Positions 34,585 through 41,765 of a stretch of 64,000 bases of DNA are shown in pieces (position 1 is the first letter of the stretch; the number at the start of each line of letters is the position of its first letter). The DNA lies in NCBI GenBank assembly GCA_021787595.1, contig JAJYLQ010000019.1:25669-89668 (forward strand), in the 5' to 3' direction. The notes below the pieces were generated by a model. It saw only the letters and a program-made list of their open reading frames with translations, ran no database searches and had not been told where the DNA came from. The translations under genes and the position numbers were made by a program. This stretch comes from Chloroflexota bacterium. GTDB lineage: Bacteria; Chloroflexota; Anaerolineae; Anaerolineales; Villigracilaceae.

Positions 34585-34893
34585 TTAGATACCAAATGCT
34601 CCGATCACCAAACCACACACAACGCCGCCGATTGCCCCGAGCACCATGATCGGTATCCACGATTTGGTAATGATAGCTTCCGGCAGGCTGAGAAGCAATC
34701 CGAATAGCAGACCACTTTCCCAGGCAGGCATAGGCAGGGCAGTTGCTCCAATTACGAAGCCAATCGCAAAACGGTTTGTAAACGCCCCTGCCATTGCAAT
34801 TTTCTTATCCTCCAATTTGAGGGGGATCATGGTGGCTACCGAGATTATCCCGAAGCCGATGCCGCAGATAACGCCGAGAATGATTTTTGACAT
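34585..34893 (-). CDS. Small hydrophobic membrane protein (cassette cargo 1)
   Basis: 102 residues from the ATG at 34893, with AAGGA upstream; the longer frame to 35016 runs through a pgm 3'-end copy. Three hydrophobic helices (about 3-22, 40-66, 78-100), reading IILGVICGIGFGIISVATMIPL and AIGFVIGATALPMPAWESGLL. It resembles small YtxH/DUF-like inner-membrane proteins, but I do not name a family. It lies between two copies of the pgm 3' end and may be cassette cargo. Confidence 0.6.
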   Translation of the reverse strand: MSKIILGVICGIGFGIISVATMIPLKLEDKKIAMAGAFTNRFAIGFVIGATALPMPAWESGLLFGLLLSLPEAIITKSWIPIMVLGAIGGVVCGLVIGAFGI

Positions 34894-34984
34894 TGGATTT
34901 TTCCTTTCACGTGAATTGAGTTGGCAATTCCTGACAATCGCGAGAAGCCGCTCAACTAATGATTGTACATTAACAGTACAACAT

Positions 34985-35040
34985 TTACACCACGCTCTCC
35001 GCCACTTTCTTTCCATAACCCATTAACAATTTGACTAATT
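34985..35040. repeat. Second copy of the pgm 3' end
   Basis: The reverse strand reads, in the pgm frame, LKLVKLLMGYGKKVAESVV then TAA, against VKSLMGYGKKVAESVV in the genuine gene. About 90 percent identical over the last 45 bp and more divergent upstream, as for an allele from another genome. Confidence 0.8.
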
Positions 35041-35059
35041 TCAAATCGCTCTTACAAAT

Positions 35060-35251
35060 TCATCTACTGTAAGATTTGCGGAGGGGCAAACCTTTTTCTG
35101 CCCTCACTTCAAGACATAAGGCAATCGCCTCTTTAATATTTTTGATCGCCTCTTGTTTTGTCTTTCCCTGACTAACACATCCGGGGATGGCAAGGCATTC
35201 GGCAATCCAAACGCCATCCTCGTCTCGGTCGAGAGTAACATGAAACTTCAC
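35060..35251 (-). CDS. HicB-like antitoxin (cassette cargo 2)
   Basis: 63 residues from a GTG at 35251 with GGAGG five bases before it; an upstream in-frame start at 35287 is possible but weak. VKFHVTLDRDEDGVWIAECLAIPGCVSQGKTKQEAIKNIKEAI is the partial RNase-H-like fold of HicB/UPF0150 antitoxins. There is no C-terminal DNA-binding extension and no HicA toxin next to it, so it is an orphan. It is flanked by two copies of the pgm 3' end. Confidence 0.78.
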   Translation of the reverse strand: MKFHVTLDRDEDGVWIAECLAIPGCVSQGKTKQEAIKNIKEAIALCLEVRAEKGLPLRKSYSR

Positions 35252-35294
35252 AGCAACCTCCAAAACTGAACAGGGCAAGTATATCACTCACCAA

Positions 35295-36776
35295 TTACAC
35301 CACGCTCTCTGCGACTTTCTTTCCGTAACCCATCAACGATTTCACCATCCCCTGCGTTCTTCCTTCGGCATACACGCGCAGCACCGGTTCCGTTCCCGAT
35401 GGACGAATGAGCAGCCATGAATCATCTGCCATGATATATTTCACGCCGTCGCGCTGGCTGACTTCATTGACTTTCTCGTTGCCGATTTCCTTCGGTGCTT
35501 GCCTGGTAAGGAAGTCCGTCATCTCGGCTTTTGCAACGGGACGGCTCAAACGCAAGTCCACGCGCTCGTAAAACGCGGGGCCGACTTCTGCGAGCAATTC
35601 ATCAATCAATTCGACCAGCGGCTTCTTCCATGCCGCGATCATTTCGACCAACAACAATCCCATGATCGGGCCGTCGCCTTCGGGGATGTGACCCTTGAAC
35701 GAGATGCCGCCCGATTCCTCGCCGCCGATCAACACATCTTCGCTCATCATGTGATCCGCGATGTGATTGAATCCCACCGGCGTTTCGTAAAGCTTCAATC
35801 CATATTTCTTCGCGAGGCGATCAATCATGCGCGTCGTCGAGACCGTCCGCACGACCGCGCCTTTTTGCCCGCGTTTCTCGACGAGATATTTAAGTGACAA
35901 CGCAAAAATTTTATGCGGATCAACGAACGTGCCGCGTTCATCCATCGCGCCGATGCGGTCCGCGTCGCCGTCGGTGACGAGGCCAAAGTTTCCCATCCCG
36001 GAACTGACCGCGGAGGCCAGCGCTCCAAGATTCTTCGCAATCGGTTCGGGATGCACACCGCCAAATCCGGGATTCATCTCGGAGCGAATCTCGGCGATGT
36101 CGCAGCCGGTTCCCTGCAAAAAGGCTTTGATGACGCCGCGCCCCGCGCCGTACATCGAATCGACCACAAAGCGCTGCGGATTGTCGGCGATGAGATCAGT
36201 GTTGATGAGCGTGCGAAGATGCTCGAAATACGCGGGCAGCGGATTGAACTTTTGGATCAGCCCCGCCTCGCGCGCCTTTTGAAAATCCATCAGGTTCGGG
36301 CCGCGCGCCCTCTCTTCGTTATCGTTGATGTAGATTTCCACGCGCCGGCATTGCTCCGGCAGCGCCGAACCGCCGTAGGATGCCTTGAGTTTGACGCCGT
36401 TATAACGCGGCGCATTGTGTGAAGCCGTGATCATCACGCCTGCAATCGCGTTCTGATGTTTGACCGCAAACGAGATGGCCGGTGTCGGCGCGTCGGATTG
36501 CGAAAGCAGGACGGTAAATCCATTGGCGGCGAGGACGCGCGTGACTTCGCCTGCGAAGCGGTCAGATAGAAAGCGCGTGTCGAATCCGACCACGATTCTT
36601 TTTGGGTCGGGCTGCAGTCCACCGTTACCAGATTTGTCCGCAGGATCGCTGCGCTGATCCCAACTCTCCGAAGCGACCGCGTCCGCAATGGCCTGCGCCA
36701 CGATGCGAAGATTATCGAATGTAAAACTGTCTGAAATGACGGCGCGCCAGCCGTCGGTGCCAAAATGAATCGGCAT
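35295..36776 (-). CDS. Phosphoglucomutase/phosphomannomutase family enzyme
   Basis: 493 residues of the alpha-D-phosphohexomutase superfamily, which interconverts sugar 1- and 6-phosphates. N-terminal FGTDGWRAVI, catalytic phosphoserine in TASHNAPRYNG (S119), metal loop DGDADRIG, sugar-specificity loop GGEESGG and phosphate-binding RPSGTEPVLRVY. The specificity among glucose, mannose and glucosamine phosphates cannot be fixed, though GEESGG favours glucose/mannose. Residues about 41-58 (DQRSDPADKSGNGG) look inserted before KRIVVGFDTR; the DNA there contains a GGATC/GATCC hairpin. Its 3' end is duplicated twice downstream (34985, 34502). Confidence 0.9.
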   Translation of the reverse strand: MPIHFGTDGWRAVISDSFTFDNLRIVAQAIADAVASESWDQRSDPADKSGNGGLQPDPKRIVVGFDTRFLSDRFAGEVTRVLAANGFTVLLSQSDAPTPAISFAVKHQNAIAGVMITASHNAPRYNGVKLKASYGGSALPEQCRRVEIYINDNEERARGPNLMDFQKAREAGLIQKFNPLPAYFEHLRTLINTDLIADNPQRFVVDSMYGAGRGVIKAFLQGTGCDIAEIRSEMNPGFGGVHPEPIAKNLGALASAVSSGMGNFGLVTDGDADRIGAMDERGTFVDPHKIFALSLKYLVEKRGQKGAVVRTVSTTRMIDRLAKKYGLKLYETPVGFNHIADHMMSEDVLIGGEESGGISFKGHIPEGDGPIMGLLLVEMIAAWKKPLVELIDELLAEVGPAFYERVDLRLSRPVAKAEMTDFLTRQAPKEIGNEKVNEVSQRDGVKYIMADDSWLLIRPSGTEPVLRVYAEGRTQGMVKSLMGYGKKVAESVV

Positions 36777-36849
36777 GAGAACTCCTTATATTTGCCCCTC
36801 CCTTCGGGACGCCCTCAAATCCAAAGGATTTGGGGAGGGCAGGGTAGGG

Positions 36850-38178
36850 CTATGGTGTTGATGGAATAGAAGTTGATGTGATCGTCGGTGTGTCCGATGG
36901 CTGCCAGTTCGGGACCGGCGTCGCCACCACCAAGACGCTTTGCAGAATCCAGCCGTCGAGCTGCTGGTTGCCTTTGATGGCGATGATGTGCGCCCACGTG
37001 ACGCCGTCCACAATTTGAGTCTCGGGCCGAACTTCGACGATGGAATTGTTATCCAGCGTGGCGATATATTGCCCGCCGGGCTGCTTTCGCAGGTTGACCC
37101 CGCCGCCCTGATCGGATTGAACGCGCGCATACACCGGCGTCGGTTCGATGGTGAGAGTCATGGTCGGCGTTTCGGTAGGCGGCAAAGTGATTTCGAGCGT
37201 CAGCGGCACGGGCGAGGGCGCAAGCGTGTCCGTCGGAGTCGCCGACTCGATGACGGGCGTGGATGAAGGCGGAAGCGAAGGCGTGGCGTCCATAACGGGC
37301 GGCAAGGTTTCGGTCGCGGTTCGAAGCGGACTCGATGCCGGGGTTGTGTCCCGTGATGCGAGCCGCGCCCCGGCTGAAGGAAGCCAGCTTCCGCCGGTCA
37401 TCAATCCAATCAGAATCACAACAACGATAATGGTTGTGACTCCAGTGAAGGCGAATCCTGCGAAGTTGGTCGGCATGAAACGCAGGGCGAGCAGCGTCAA
37501 AATGCCGAACAGGCTGGCCCACGCGAAATGAACGAGGAAGACCAGCGCGCCGTGCGGCCAGATGTCGCCGATGCCGCTGCCGAGTCCGAAGCCGCCGGCA
37601 CTGAGCGGAAGGAAAAATTCGTAAGCCAGCATCACGCTTGGCAGGTAGGGCTTGCTTTCGGAACGCACGAACGAAATCGTGAGGATGATCGCGCCCAGCG
37701 CCAGCACGATCAAATCCGGCCACCACAATCGGCTGTGCAAAAATGCTTCATTGAATGTGCGCGGCAAAAATGGACGGGCGGCAAATCCTGCCAGCACGCC
37801 GCTGATAAAAACCAACGCGGCGCTGATCAGCAGCGCCATCAGCGTCTCACCGAAGAAACGCGCCGAACCGGTGATGGCTCCCAGCAGCAGGCCGATCCAC
37901 GGTGTGAGGAGCGGGGCCATCAAAATGCCGAAGACCAGCACGGCCTGCGAGTCGATCACGAAACCGAGTCCGAGGATTGCGCCGCATAGAACCGCGAAGA
38001 CGAATAACTCATACGATGGATAGGCGCGGCGCGCCAGCGATTGAAGCAGCGCGGCGCGGCCTTCCGCATCGGCCGGGACGGTGAGCTGGCCCCGCCTTCG
38101 ACGCCTGGCGCGCGGCGGAATGTTTCCCTGCGGTGATTGCGGTTCCTGTGAAATGGAGGATGGATCGAGGTTCGTCAT
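36850..38178 (-). CDS. DUF389 membrane protein with C-terminal SH3-like domain
   Basis: 442 residues from the ATG at 38178; the upstream frame extension runs through a repeat. Cytoplasmic N-terminus with a run of arginines (PPRARRRRRGQL), about six to seven membrane helices carrying the DUF389 pattern (QAVLVFGILMAPLLTPWIGL), a Pro/Thr linker, and a C-terminal bacterial SH3-like domain (GGGVNLRKQPGGQYIATLDN, DGVTWAHIIAIKGNQQLDGW) that would lie outside. Function unknown; the SH3-like end suggests cell-wall binding. Tail STSIPSTP is low complexity. Confidence 0.8.
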   Translation of the reverse strand: MTNLDPSSISQEPQSPQGNIPPRARRRRRGQLTVPADAEGRAALLQSLARRAYPSYELFVFAVLCGAILGLGFVIDSQAVLVFGILMAPLLTPWIGLLLGAITGSARFFGETLMALLISAALVFISGVLAGFAARPFLPRTFNEAFLHSRLWWPDLIVLALGAIILTISFVRSESKPYLPSVMLAYEFFLPLSAGGFGLGSGIGDIWPHGALVFLVHFAWASLFGILTLLALRFMPTNFAGFAFTGVTTIIVVVILIGLMTGGSWLPSAGARLASRDTTPASSPLRTATETLPPVMDATPSLPPSSTPVIESATPTDTLAPSPVPLTLEITLPPTETPTMTLTIEPTPVYARVQSDQGGGVNLRKQPGGQYIATLDNNSIVEVRPETQIVDGVTWAHIIAIKGNQQLDGWILQSVLVVATPVPNWQPSDTPTITSTSIPSTP

Positions 38179-38221
38179 CTGAAAAAGTCCGCTGTCATTT
38201 GCGGAAAGTCTGCGGCTGTTT

Positions 38222-38332
38222 TTTACCACAAAGGCACGAAGAACACGAAGTTTTTTCCTTGTGAGCGCAAAGGAATCTCCGCCTGAGCTGGGCCGCAGGC
38301 ACACGTGTGAATTTTGTGCCTCGTGGTGAACT
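38222..38332. repeat. Inverted repeat of the ACCACAAAGGCACGAAG type
   Basis: TTTACCACAAAGGCACGAAG (38222-38241) is largely the inverse of TTTTGTGCCTCGTGGTGAAC (38313-38332). Related to repeats at 7785, 23744 and inside elp3. Confidence 0.55.
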
Positions 38333-38361
38333 CTTGCATACCCATCAAATTGCCTGCTTCG

Positions 38362-38832
38362 CTATTTGCGGAGGCTTGCAAGAATGCGCAATGGCTTATC
38401 GAGCAAATCAAAGGCAGTGAAGATGTTTGGCACAACGATATCGGAGGCAAGCAACGTCTCGGTCGCGGCGCCTTCCGCGGACATCACACAGATCCCAAGT
38501 GCGGCGATTCCCAGCATGCCCGCATCGTTTGCGCCCTGTCCGATGGCAACAACCGAGTCCGCGCCAAGTTTTTCGACATATAAACGTTTCCGTTCCTGCT
38601 CGTTGCCGCCTTTAAGAATCGTCGCGGTGAGACCAAGCTGCTGATCGATCGCGGACTGGCGTCCGTGTGTGTCTGCGGTGAGCAAATGAATCGTCAACCG
38701 GTCGCGGAGGGATGCGATGCGTTTGGCCAATCCGTCAGTCAAAACGCCGTCCACAGCCAGCGTGCCGTTCACATCCGACACCAAATGCTGAAGTTTCAAC
38801 GCGCCGCGCCCTGGAATGGTCAGCTCGATCAT
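38362..38832 (-). CDS. HAD-like protein, ATPase-P-type (possibly inactive)
   Basis: 156 residues. A HAD fold recalling soluble P-type ATPase-like proteins: motif I SDVNGTLAVDG, motif II LLTADTH, and the motif III/IV region VVAIGQGANDAGMLG. In active HAD phosphatases motif I is DxD; here the second acid is Asn, which usually weakens or abolishes phosphatase activity. It may be a phosphotransferase with altered chemistry or a binding protein. It stands alone, followed by a repeat-containing gap. Confidence 0.8.
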   Translation of the reverse strand: MIELTIPGRGALKLQHLVSDVNGTLAVDGVLTDGLAKRIASLRDRLTIHLLTADTHGRQSAIDQQLGLTATILKGGNEQERKRLYVEKLGADSVVAIGQGANDAGMLGIAALGICVMSAEGAATETLLASDIVVPNIFTAFDLLDKPLRILASLRK

Positions 38833-39032
38833 TGGCGTAATTATAACCGTATTGACACGAGCAATGGTTATGAACGAGCAGCGGGCCGCGCTTCCAACGG
38901 GCCATCATCATTGAAAAATATTGTCCAGCAGAATATCTATTGTATGCCCGGCGCGGAAACACTGGAAAGCATACGGCCAGTTTCTCGCGTGCGGGGAGTT
39001 CGCGCGTGCTTGCCAGCTTTTCCCGTTCACAG

Positions 39033-39386
39033 CTATCCCTGCTGTGAACAATGCGGGCAGTCACAGGCGGGCAATTTCTCCGGCCAAATGAATTTCGACT
39101 CTTCGCCCAGGGCCGTTCGCGCCGCCTCCAGCACGGAGAAGACATCCGGTTTGTTGACGCGATAGAAAATGTTCAGCCCGTCGCGCCGGGGCTCGACAAT
39201 TCCATTCCTTCGTAACTCCATCAACTGCTGGGAAATATACGCCTGCCGGTATCCCAGCGCGGCTTCCAGATGGCAGACACAGGCCTCGCGCGCGCGAAGC
39301 ACGTCCAAAATGGCAAGGCGCGCCGGGTGCATCAGAGTCTTGAAGAGTCTTGCCTGCGGATCGTAATTGTATTTTCGTTTCGCCAT
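39033..39386 (-). CDS. ArsR/SmtB-family metal-responsive repressor
   Basis: 117 residues from the ATG at 39386 (an ATG at 39395 is an alternative). A winged helix with LFKTLMHPARLAILDVLR, the helix-3 thiol metal site EACVCHLEAALGYRQ (CxC, as in ArsR/CadC) and the recognition helix YISQQLMELRRNGIV. The C-terminus carries CDCPHC, a second cluster of cysteines. It should release DNA on binding As(III), Cd, Pb or a related thiophilic metal. A 7-bp perfect inverted repeat 4 bp upstream fits autoregulation. No arsenic or cadmium efflux gene is adjacent. Confidence 0.9.
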   Translation of the reverse strand: MAKRKYNYDPQARLFKTLMHPARLAILDVLRAREACVCHLEAALGYRQAYISQQLMELRRNGIVEPRRDGLNIFYRVNKPDVFSVLEAARTALGEESKFIWPEKLPACDCPHCSQQG

Positions 39387-39389
39387 AAC

Positions 39390-39405
39390 ATTCATCCTGA
39401 TGAAT
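39390..39405. promoter_or_regulatory. Candidate ArsR operator
   Basis: ATTCATC-CT-GATGAAT, a perfect 7-bp inverted repeat with a 2-nt centre, next to the ArsR start codon; an AT-rich region follows. Confidence 0.65.
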
Positions 39406-39477
39406 ATCATTTTAGATTTGACCAGCTTGATTGTCAAGCAAATGATATGGATGGCAGCGGGCACGACTCGCCGGTAG

Positions 39478-39497
39478 GCGGCATTCGCAAATGCCGC
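39478..39497. repeat. 8-bp perfect hairpin in the ArsR-riboswitch gap
   Basis: GCGGCATT/AATGCCGC with a CGCA loop. The gap 39406-39656 otherwise holds only a remnant of the CCCTCACCCC-family repeat near 39545. Confidence 0.4.
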
Positions 39498-39663
39498 TTC
39501 TGCCTGCACAACAACCTGCATTGGGCGCGCCGCCAATGCTCCCTTTGCGAGGAGAGGGGACAGGGGCGAGGTTGATCCCAACGCTTGCCTTCGAACGGAA
39601 GCAAGGATGAGAATCAGTGACATGCGTCACTGATGGCAAATCAGCAAACGCGTTATATTGATA

Positions 39664-39789
39664 CTGTCTCTCCGAAGCCTGGCCGCCTAAACGTTACCGC
39701 ATGGCAGCGGGACAGTACCGCAAAATTCATTTTGCGGTACCGGGTAAAAGTGGAAATGCTTTTGCCCCCACATTTGGAAAGGAGACCAG
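39664..39789 (+). promoter_or_regulatory. Candidate molybdenum/tungsten cofactor riboswitch
   Basis: The 5' CTCTCCGAAGCCTGGCCGCC and the 3' TTTGGAAAGGAGACC match, in my recollection, the conserved ends of the Moco RNA motif, closing as P1 (GTCTC/GAGAC). Between them is a 12-bp perfect hairpin GTACCGCAAAAT/ATTTTGCGGTAC (39715-39740). A terminator follows directly, and the first downstream gene is an FmdE-domain protein, a known target class of such RNAs. Not checked against Rfam. Confidence 0.65.
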
Positions 39790-39803
39790 ACTGATGCTTC
39801 TGC

Positions 39804-39837
39804 AAAGGCTGTCTCTTTTCCGTGAGACAGCCTTTTT
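39804..39837 (+). terminator. Expression-platform terminator of the riboswitch
   Basis: AAAGGCTGTCTC (39804-39815) pairs with GAGACAGCCTTT across loop TTTTCCGT; the stem runs into TTTTT (39833-39837). The GAGACAG arm can also pair with CTGTCTC at the aptamer 5' end, a plausible switch. Confidence 0.8.
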
Positions 39838-39842
39838 GTTTA

Positions 39843-39921
39843 TGTCATTGCGAGATGGCGTTCTTCCATCGAAGCAATCTCCGCGCAGCAGGAGACTGCT
39901 TCGCCAAAGCTCGCAGAGACA
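39843..39921. repeat. TGTCATTGCGAG-family inverted repeat
   Basis: TGTCATTGCGAG (39843-39854) faces CTCGCAGAGACA (39910-39921), with an inner GAAGCAATCTCC / GGAGACTGCTTC pair. Confidence 0.65.
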
Positions 39922-39969
39922 AGTAATGGAAAATATGGCTCTCCTGCTTTTAACGGGAAAGCCAAATCC

Positions 39970-40040
39970 TCAGCCACGAATTTCGCGAATTCGCACGAAT
40001 TTTTTGGAGACATTCGCGACAATTCGTGGAATTCGTGGCA
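39970..40040. repeat. Inverted repeat rich in GAATTCG/CGAATTC
   Basis: CCACGAATTTCGCGAATTCG is the approximate inverse of the downstream CGCGACAATTCGTGGAATTC. It lies between the riboswitch terminator and the FmdE gene. Confidence 0.45.
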
Positions 40041-40096
40041 AAGAGCTGTTAAGTTTTTTGCTCGTCCCGCTGGAAACGGTAGAGCCGAAAATATTT

Positions 40097-40717
40097 ATGA
40101 AACTTCAACCTCTGCTCGAAAAATCCTCCCGCGATCACGATCATCTCTGCCCGCGCCAGACCCTCGGCGTGCGCATGGGACTGCTGGGCATGAAGATGCT
40201 TGGCTTCGATTCGCCTCCGCCCCAAAAACGCCTGCTGGTCATCGTCGAAAGCGACGGCTGTTTTGCGGATGGCATCATCGCCGCCACGGATTGCACCGTC
40301 GGTCACCGCACCTTGCGCGTGGAAGATTATGGCAAAACCGCTACGACCTTCGTGGATGCTCAAACCGGCCGCGCCGTGCGCGTCGCACCATCATTGGATA
40401 TTCGTCAAAAAGCGTACGCGTACGCACCTGATGAGCCGCGTCACTACTTCGCGCAAATGCAAGCGTATCGGATTATGCCTGATGAAGAAATGTTCACGAT
40501 CGCCGAAGTGCGCTTGACCACGCCCATCGAAGTCATCCTCTCACGCCCCGGTGTGCGCGTGGACTGCGACGTGTGCGGCGAAGAGATCATCAACGAGCGC
40601 GAAGTGATCCGCGGCGGGCTGACGCTTTGCCGCGCTTGCGCCGAGGATGGCTACTGTCACACCGCGGGTCGGGATACTCTCTTGCTCGATCAAATCCAGC
40701 CTGAAGCCGCGCGTTGA
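40097..40717 (+). CDS. FmdE-domain protein
   Basis: 206 residues from the ATG at 40097; an in-frame extension upstream reads through the riboswitch and repeats and is not likely. FmdE_1 domain: DHDHLCPRQTLGVRMGLLG, VIVESDGCFADGIIAATDCT (conserved Cys/Asp pair), GKTATTFVDAQTGRAVRV, then a C-terminal zinc finger CDVCGEEI ... CRACAEDGYC. FmdE is a subunit of formylmethanofuran dehydrogenase, but stand-alone FmdE proteins are common with molybdopterin genes. Here it lies behind a candidate Moco riboswitch and before a moaA-like remnant, which supports a molybdenum-cofactor-linked role. Its biochemical activity is unproven. Confidence 0.85.
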   Translation: MKLQPLLEKSSRDHDHLCPRQTLGVRMGLLGMKMLGFDSPPPQKRLLVIVESDGCFADGIIAATDCTVGHRTLRVEDYGKTATTFVDAQTGRAVRVAPSLDIRQKAYAYAPDEPRHYFAQMQAYRIMPDEEMFTIAEVRLTTPIEVILSRPGVRVDCDVCGEEIINEREVIRGGLTLCRACAEDGYCHTAGRDTLLLDQIQPEAAR

Positions 40718-40722
40718 ATTTC

Positions 40723-40983
40723 ATGATGTTCCTTGATCCATTCGGACGCGCCATCACTTATCTTCGCATCTCACCCTTCGACCGCCGTCCTCTTGAGAAA
40801 TACGGTCGCAATGAGTATGTGCGACCACACCACTGTCCAGATTCAAAGCCGGGTGATGAGCTGTTCCCCGCGGCGCATATCCGGCGTACGATGGTTTGGG
40901 CCGGCGTAGTCTTTGCGAGCCTCTTCAACTCTTTGGATGCAGTGACAAAAACTCTGTACGTCCGAACATACGGAGTTTCGTAA
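40723..40983 (+). pseudogene. Possible moaA remnant
   Basis: The frame beginning MMFLDPFGRAITYLRIS looks like the N-terminus of MoaA (GTP 3',8-cyclase), normally FGRxIxYLRISVTDRCNLRCxYC. After LRIS it reads PFDRRPLEKYG, so the radical SAM cysteines are missing. No further MoaA similarity is seen before the stop at 40983. A 7-bp hairpin (GGTCGCA/TGCGACC, 40804-40826) and a stem near 40945-40975 lie within. Chance similarity over 16 residues cannot be excluded. Confidence 0.45.
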
Positions 40984-41021
40984 ATCAGCCAGGAACGTGG
41001 ACAAACCCCGCCCAAGGAAAA

Positions 41022-41636
41022 TCAAAACTGTCCTGGCCGAAAGCCGTACGCCAGAAGGATGGTTACAGTGATGGCTGCAGACAAAATTGTGCCGACAATG
41101 GTCTGCGAAAGTGTATGCCCTTTCGATTTCACGCGCGCCCACATGGTCAGCGGGATCAAAGCCAGTAAAGGCGCGGCGATCAGCCCGTATAAATAAATCA
41201 GCGCGCTGACCGGTCCCGCGACGCCCGCCGCATGTCCGCTGGCTTTGAAGAAAATATTGATCAGGATCAATCCAAGCACCACCATTACATAAGCCAGCGT
41301 GATCGCTTCAAAGATGACAGGCGCGTGCAGGATTTTTAGAATTGCATAGCCAATCGGATAGCTGACCGCCATGAACACAAAGCTCATCACGCGCTGGCGT
41401 TTTTCGGTCGAAGTCCAGGCTTCGTTGCGCCGCGGAATGTAGAAGAGCAAACTCAACGCAGGCACGATGGTCAAAAAGACCAATGATACGCCCCAGCCCA
41501 CGAGCCGCTGCGGGACATCGGGACGCAGGCTGAACAACAGCAGGGTAATGGCCGCCCCCGCGACGAACGGCGTGTTTACGATCTGTGAAATCACGATCCC
41601 GATGATTTCGTATGTTCGATGAAGTTTCTGGCTCAT
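41022..41636 (-). CDS. PAP2-like membrane phosphatase family protein
   Basis: 204 residues, about six membrane helices. KASGHAAGVAGPVSAL resembles PAP2 motif 2 (SGH) and KGHTLSQTIVGTILS resembles motif 3 (RxxxxxH), with Lys in place of Arg; motif 1 is not evident. If active it would dephosphorylate a lipid or polyprenyl phosphate at the membrane. It is the last gene before the carbohydrate cassette and may be transcribed with it, though a 129-bp gap with a repeat intervenes. Confidence 0.6.
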   Translation of the reverse strand: MSQKLHRTYEIIGIVISQIVNTPFVAGAAITLLLFSLRPDVPQRLVGWGVSLVFLTIVPALSLLFYIPRRNEAWTSTEKRQRVMSFVFMAVSYPIGYAILKILHAPVIFEAITLAYVMVVLGLILINIFFKASGHAAGVAGPVSALIYLYGLIAAPLLALIPLTMWARVKSKGHTLSQTIVGTILSAAITVTILLAYGFRPGQF

Positions 41637-41718
41637 GCTCTCTCCTTTGGCAATTTATTTATTGATGTTACACAGCTTTCTTTCTCATCTCCAGCCCCTT
41701 CCCGAAATGGGCAGGGAG

Positions 41719-41753
41719 TCCCCTCTCCCTTTGGGAGAGGGTCAGGGTGAGGG
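41719..41753. repeat. CCCTCACCCC-family repeat, intergenic partial copy
   Basis: CCCCTCTCCCTTTGGGAGAGGG hairpin core (first 20 nt and partner) followed by TCAGGGTGAGGGC. It lies downstream of the FGGY kinase gene. Confidence 0.75.
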
Positions 41754-41765
41754 CTGTAAGGTGAG

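Noticed and set aside
34427..34660. Minus-strand frame containing MGHYEKKVAESVV
   Set aside because: It is a relic copy of the pgm end plus junction sequence, not a gene.
38665..39165. Plus-strand open frame across the HAD-ArsR gap
   Set aside because: Overlaps two better-supported genes and has no domain.
39416..40096. In-frame upstream extension of the FmdE gene (start near 39701)
   Set aside because: It would translate the riboswitch, terminator and two palindromic repeats.
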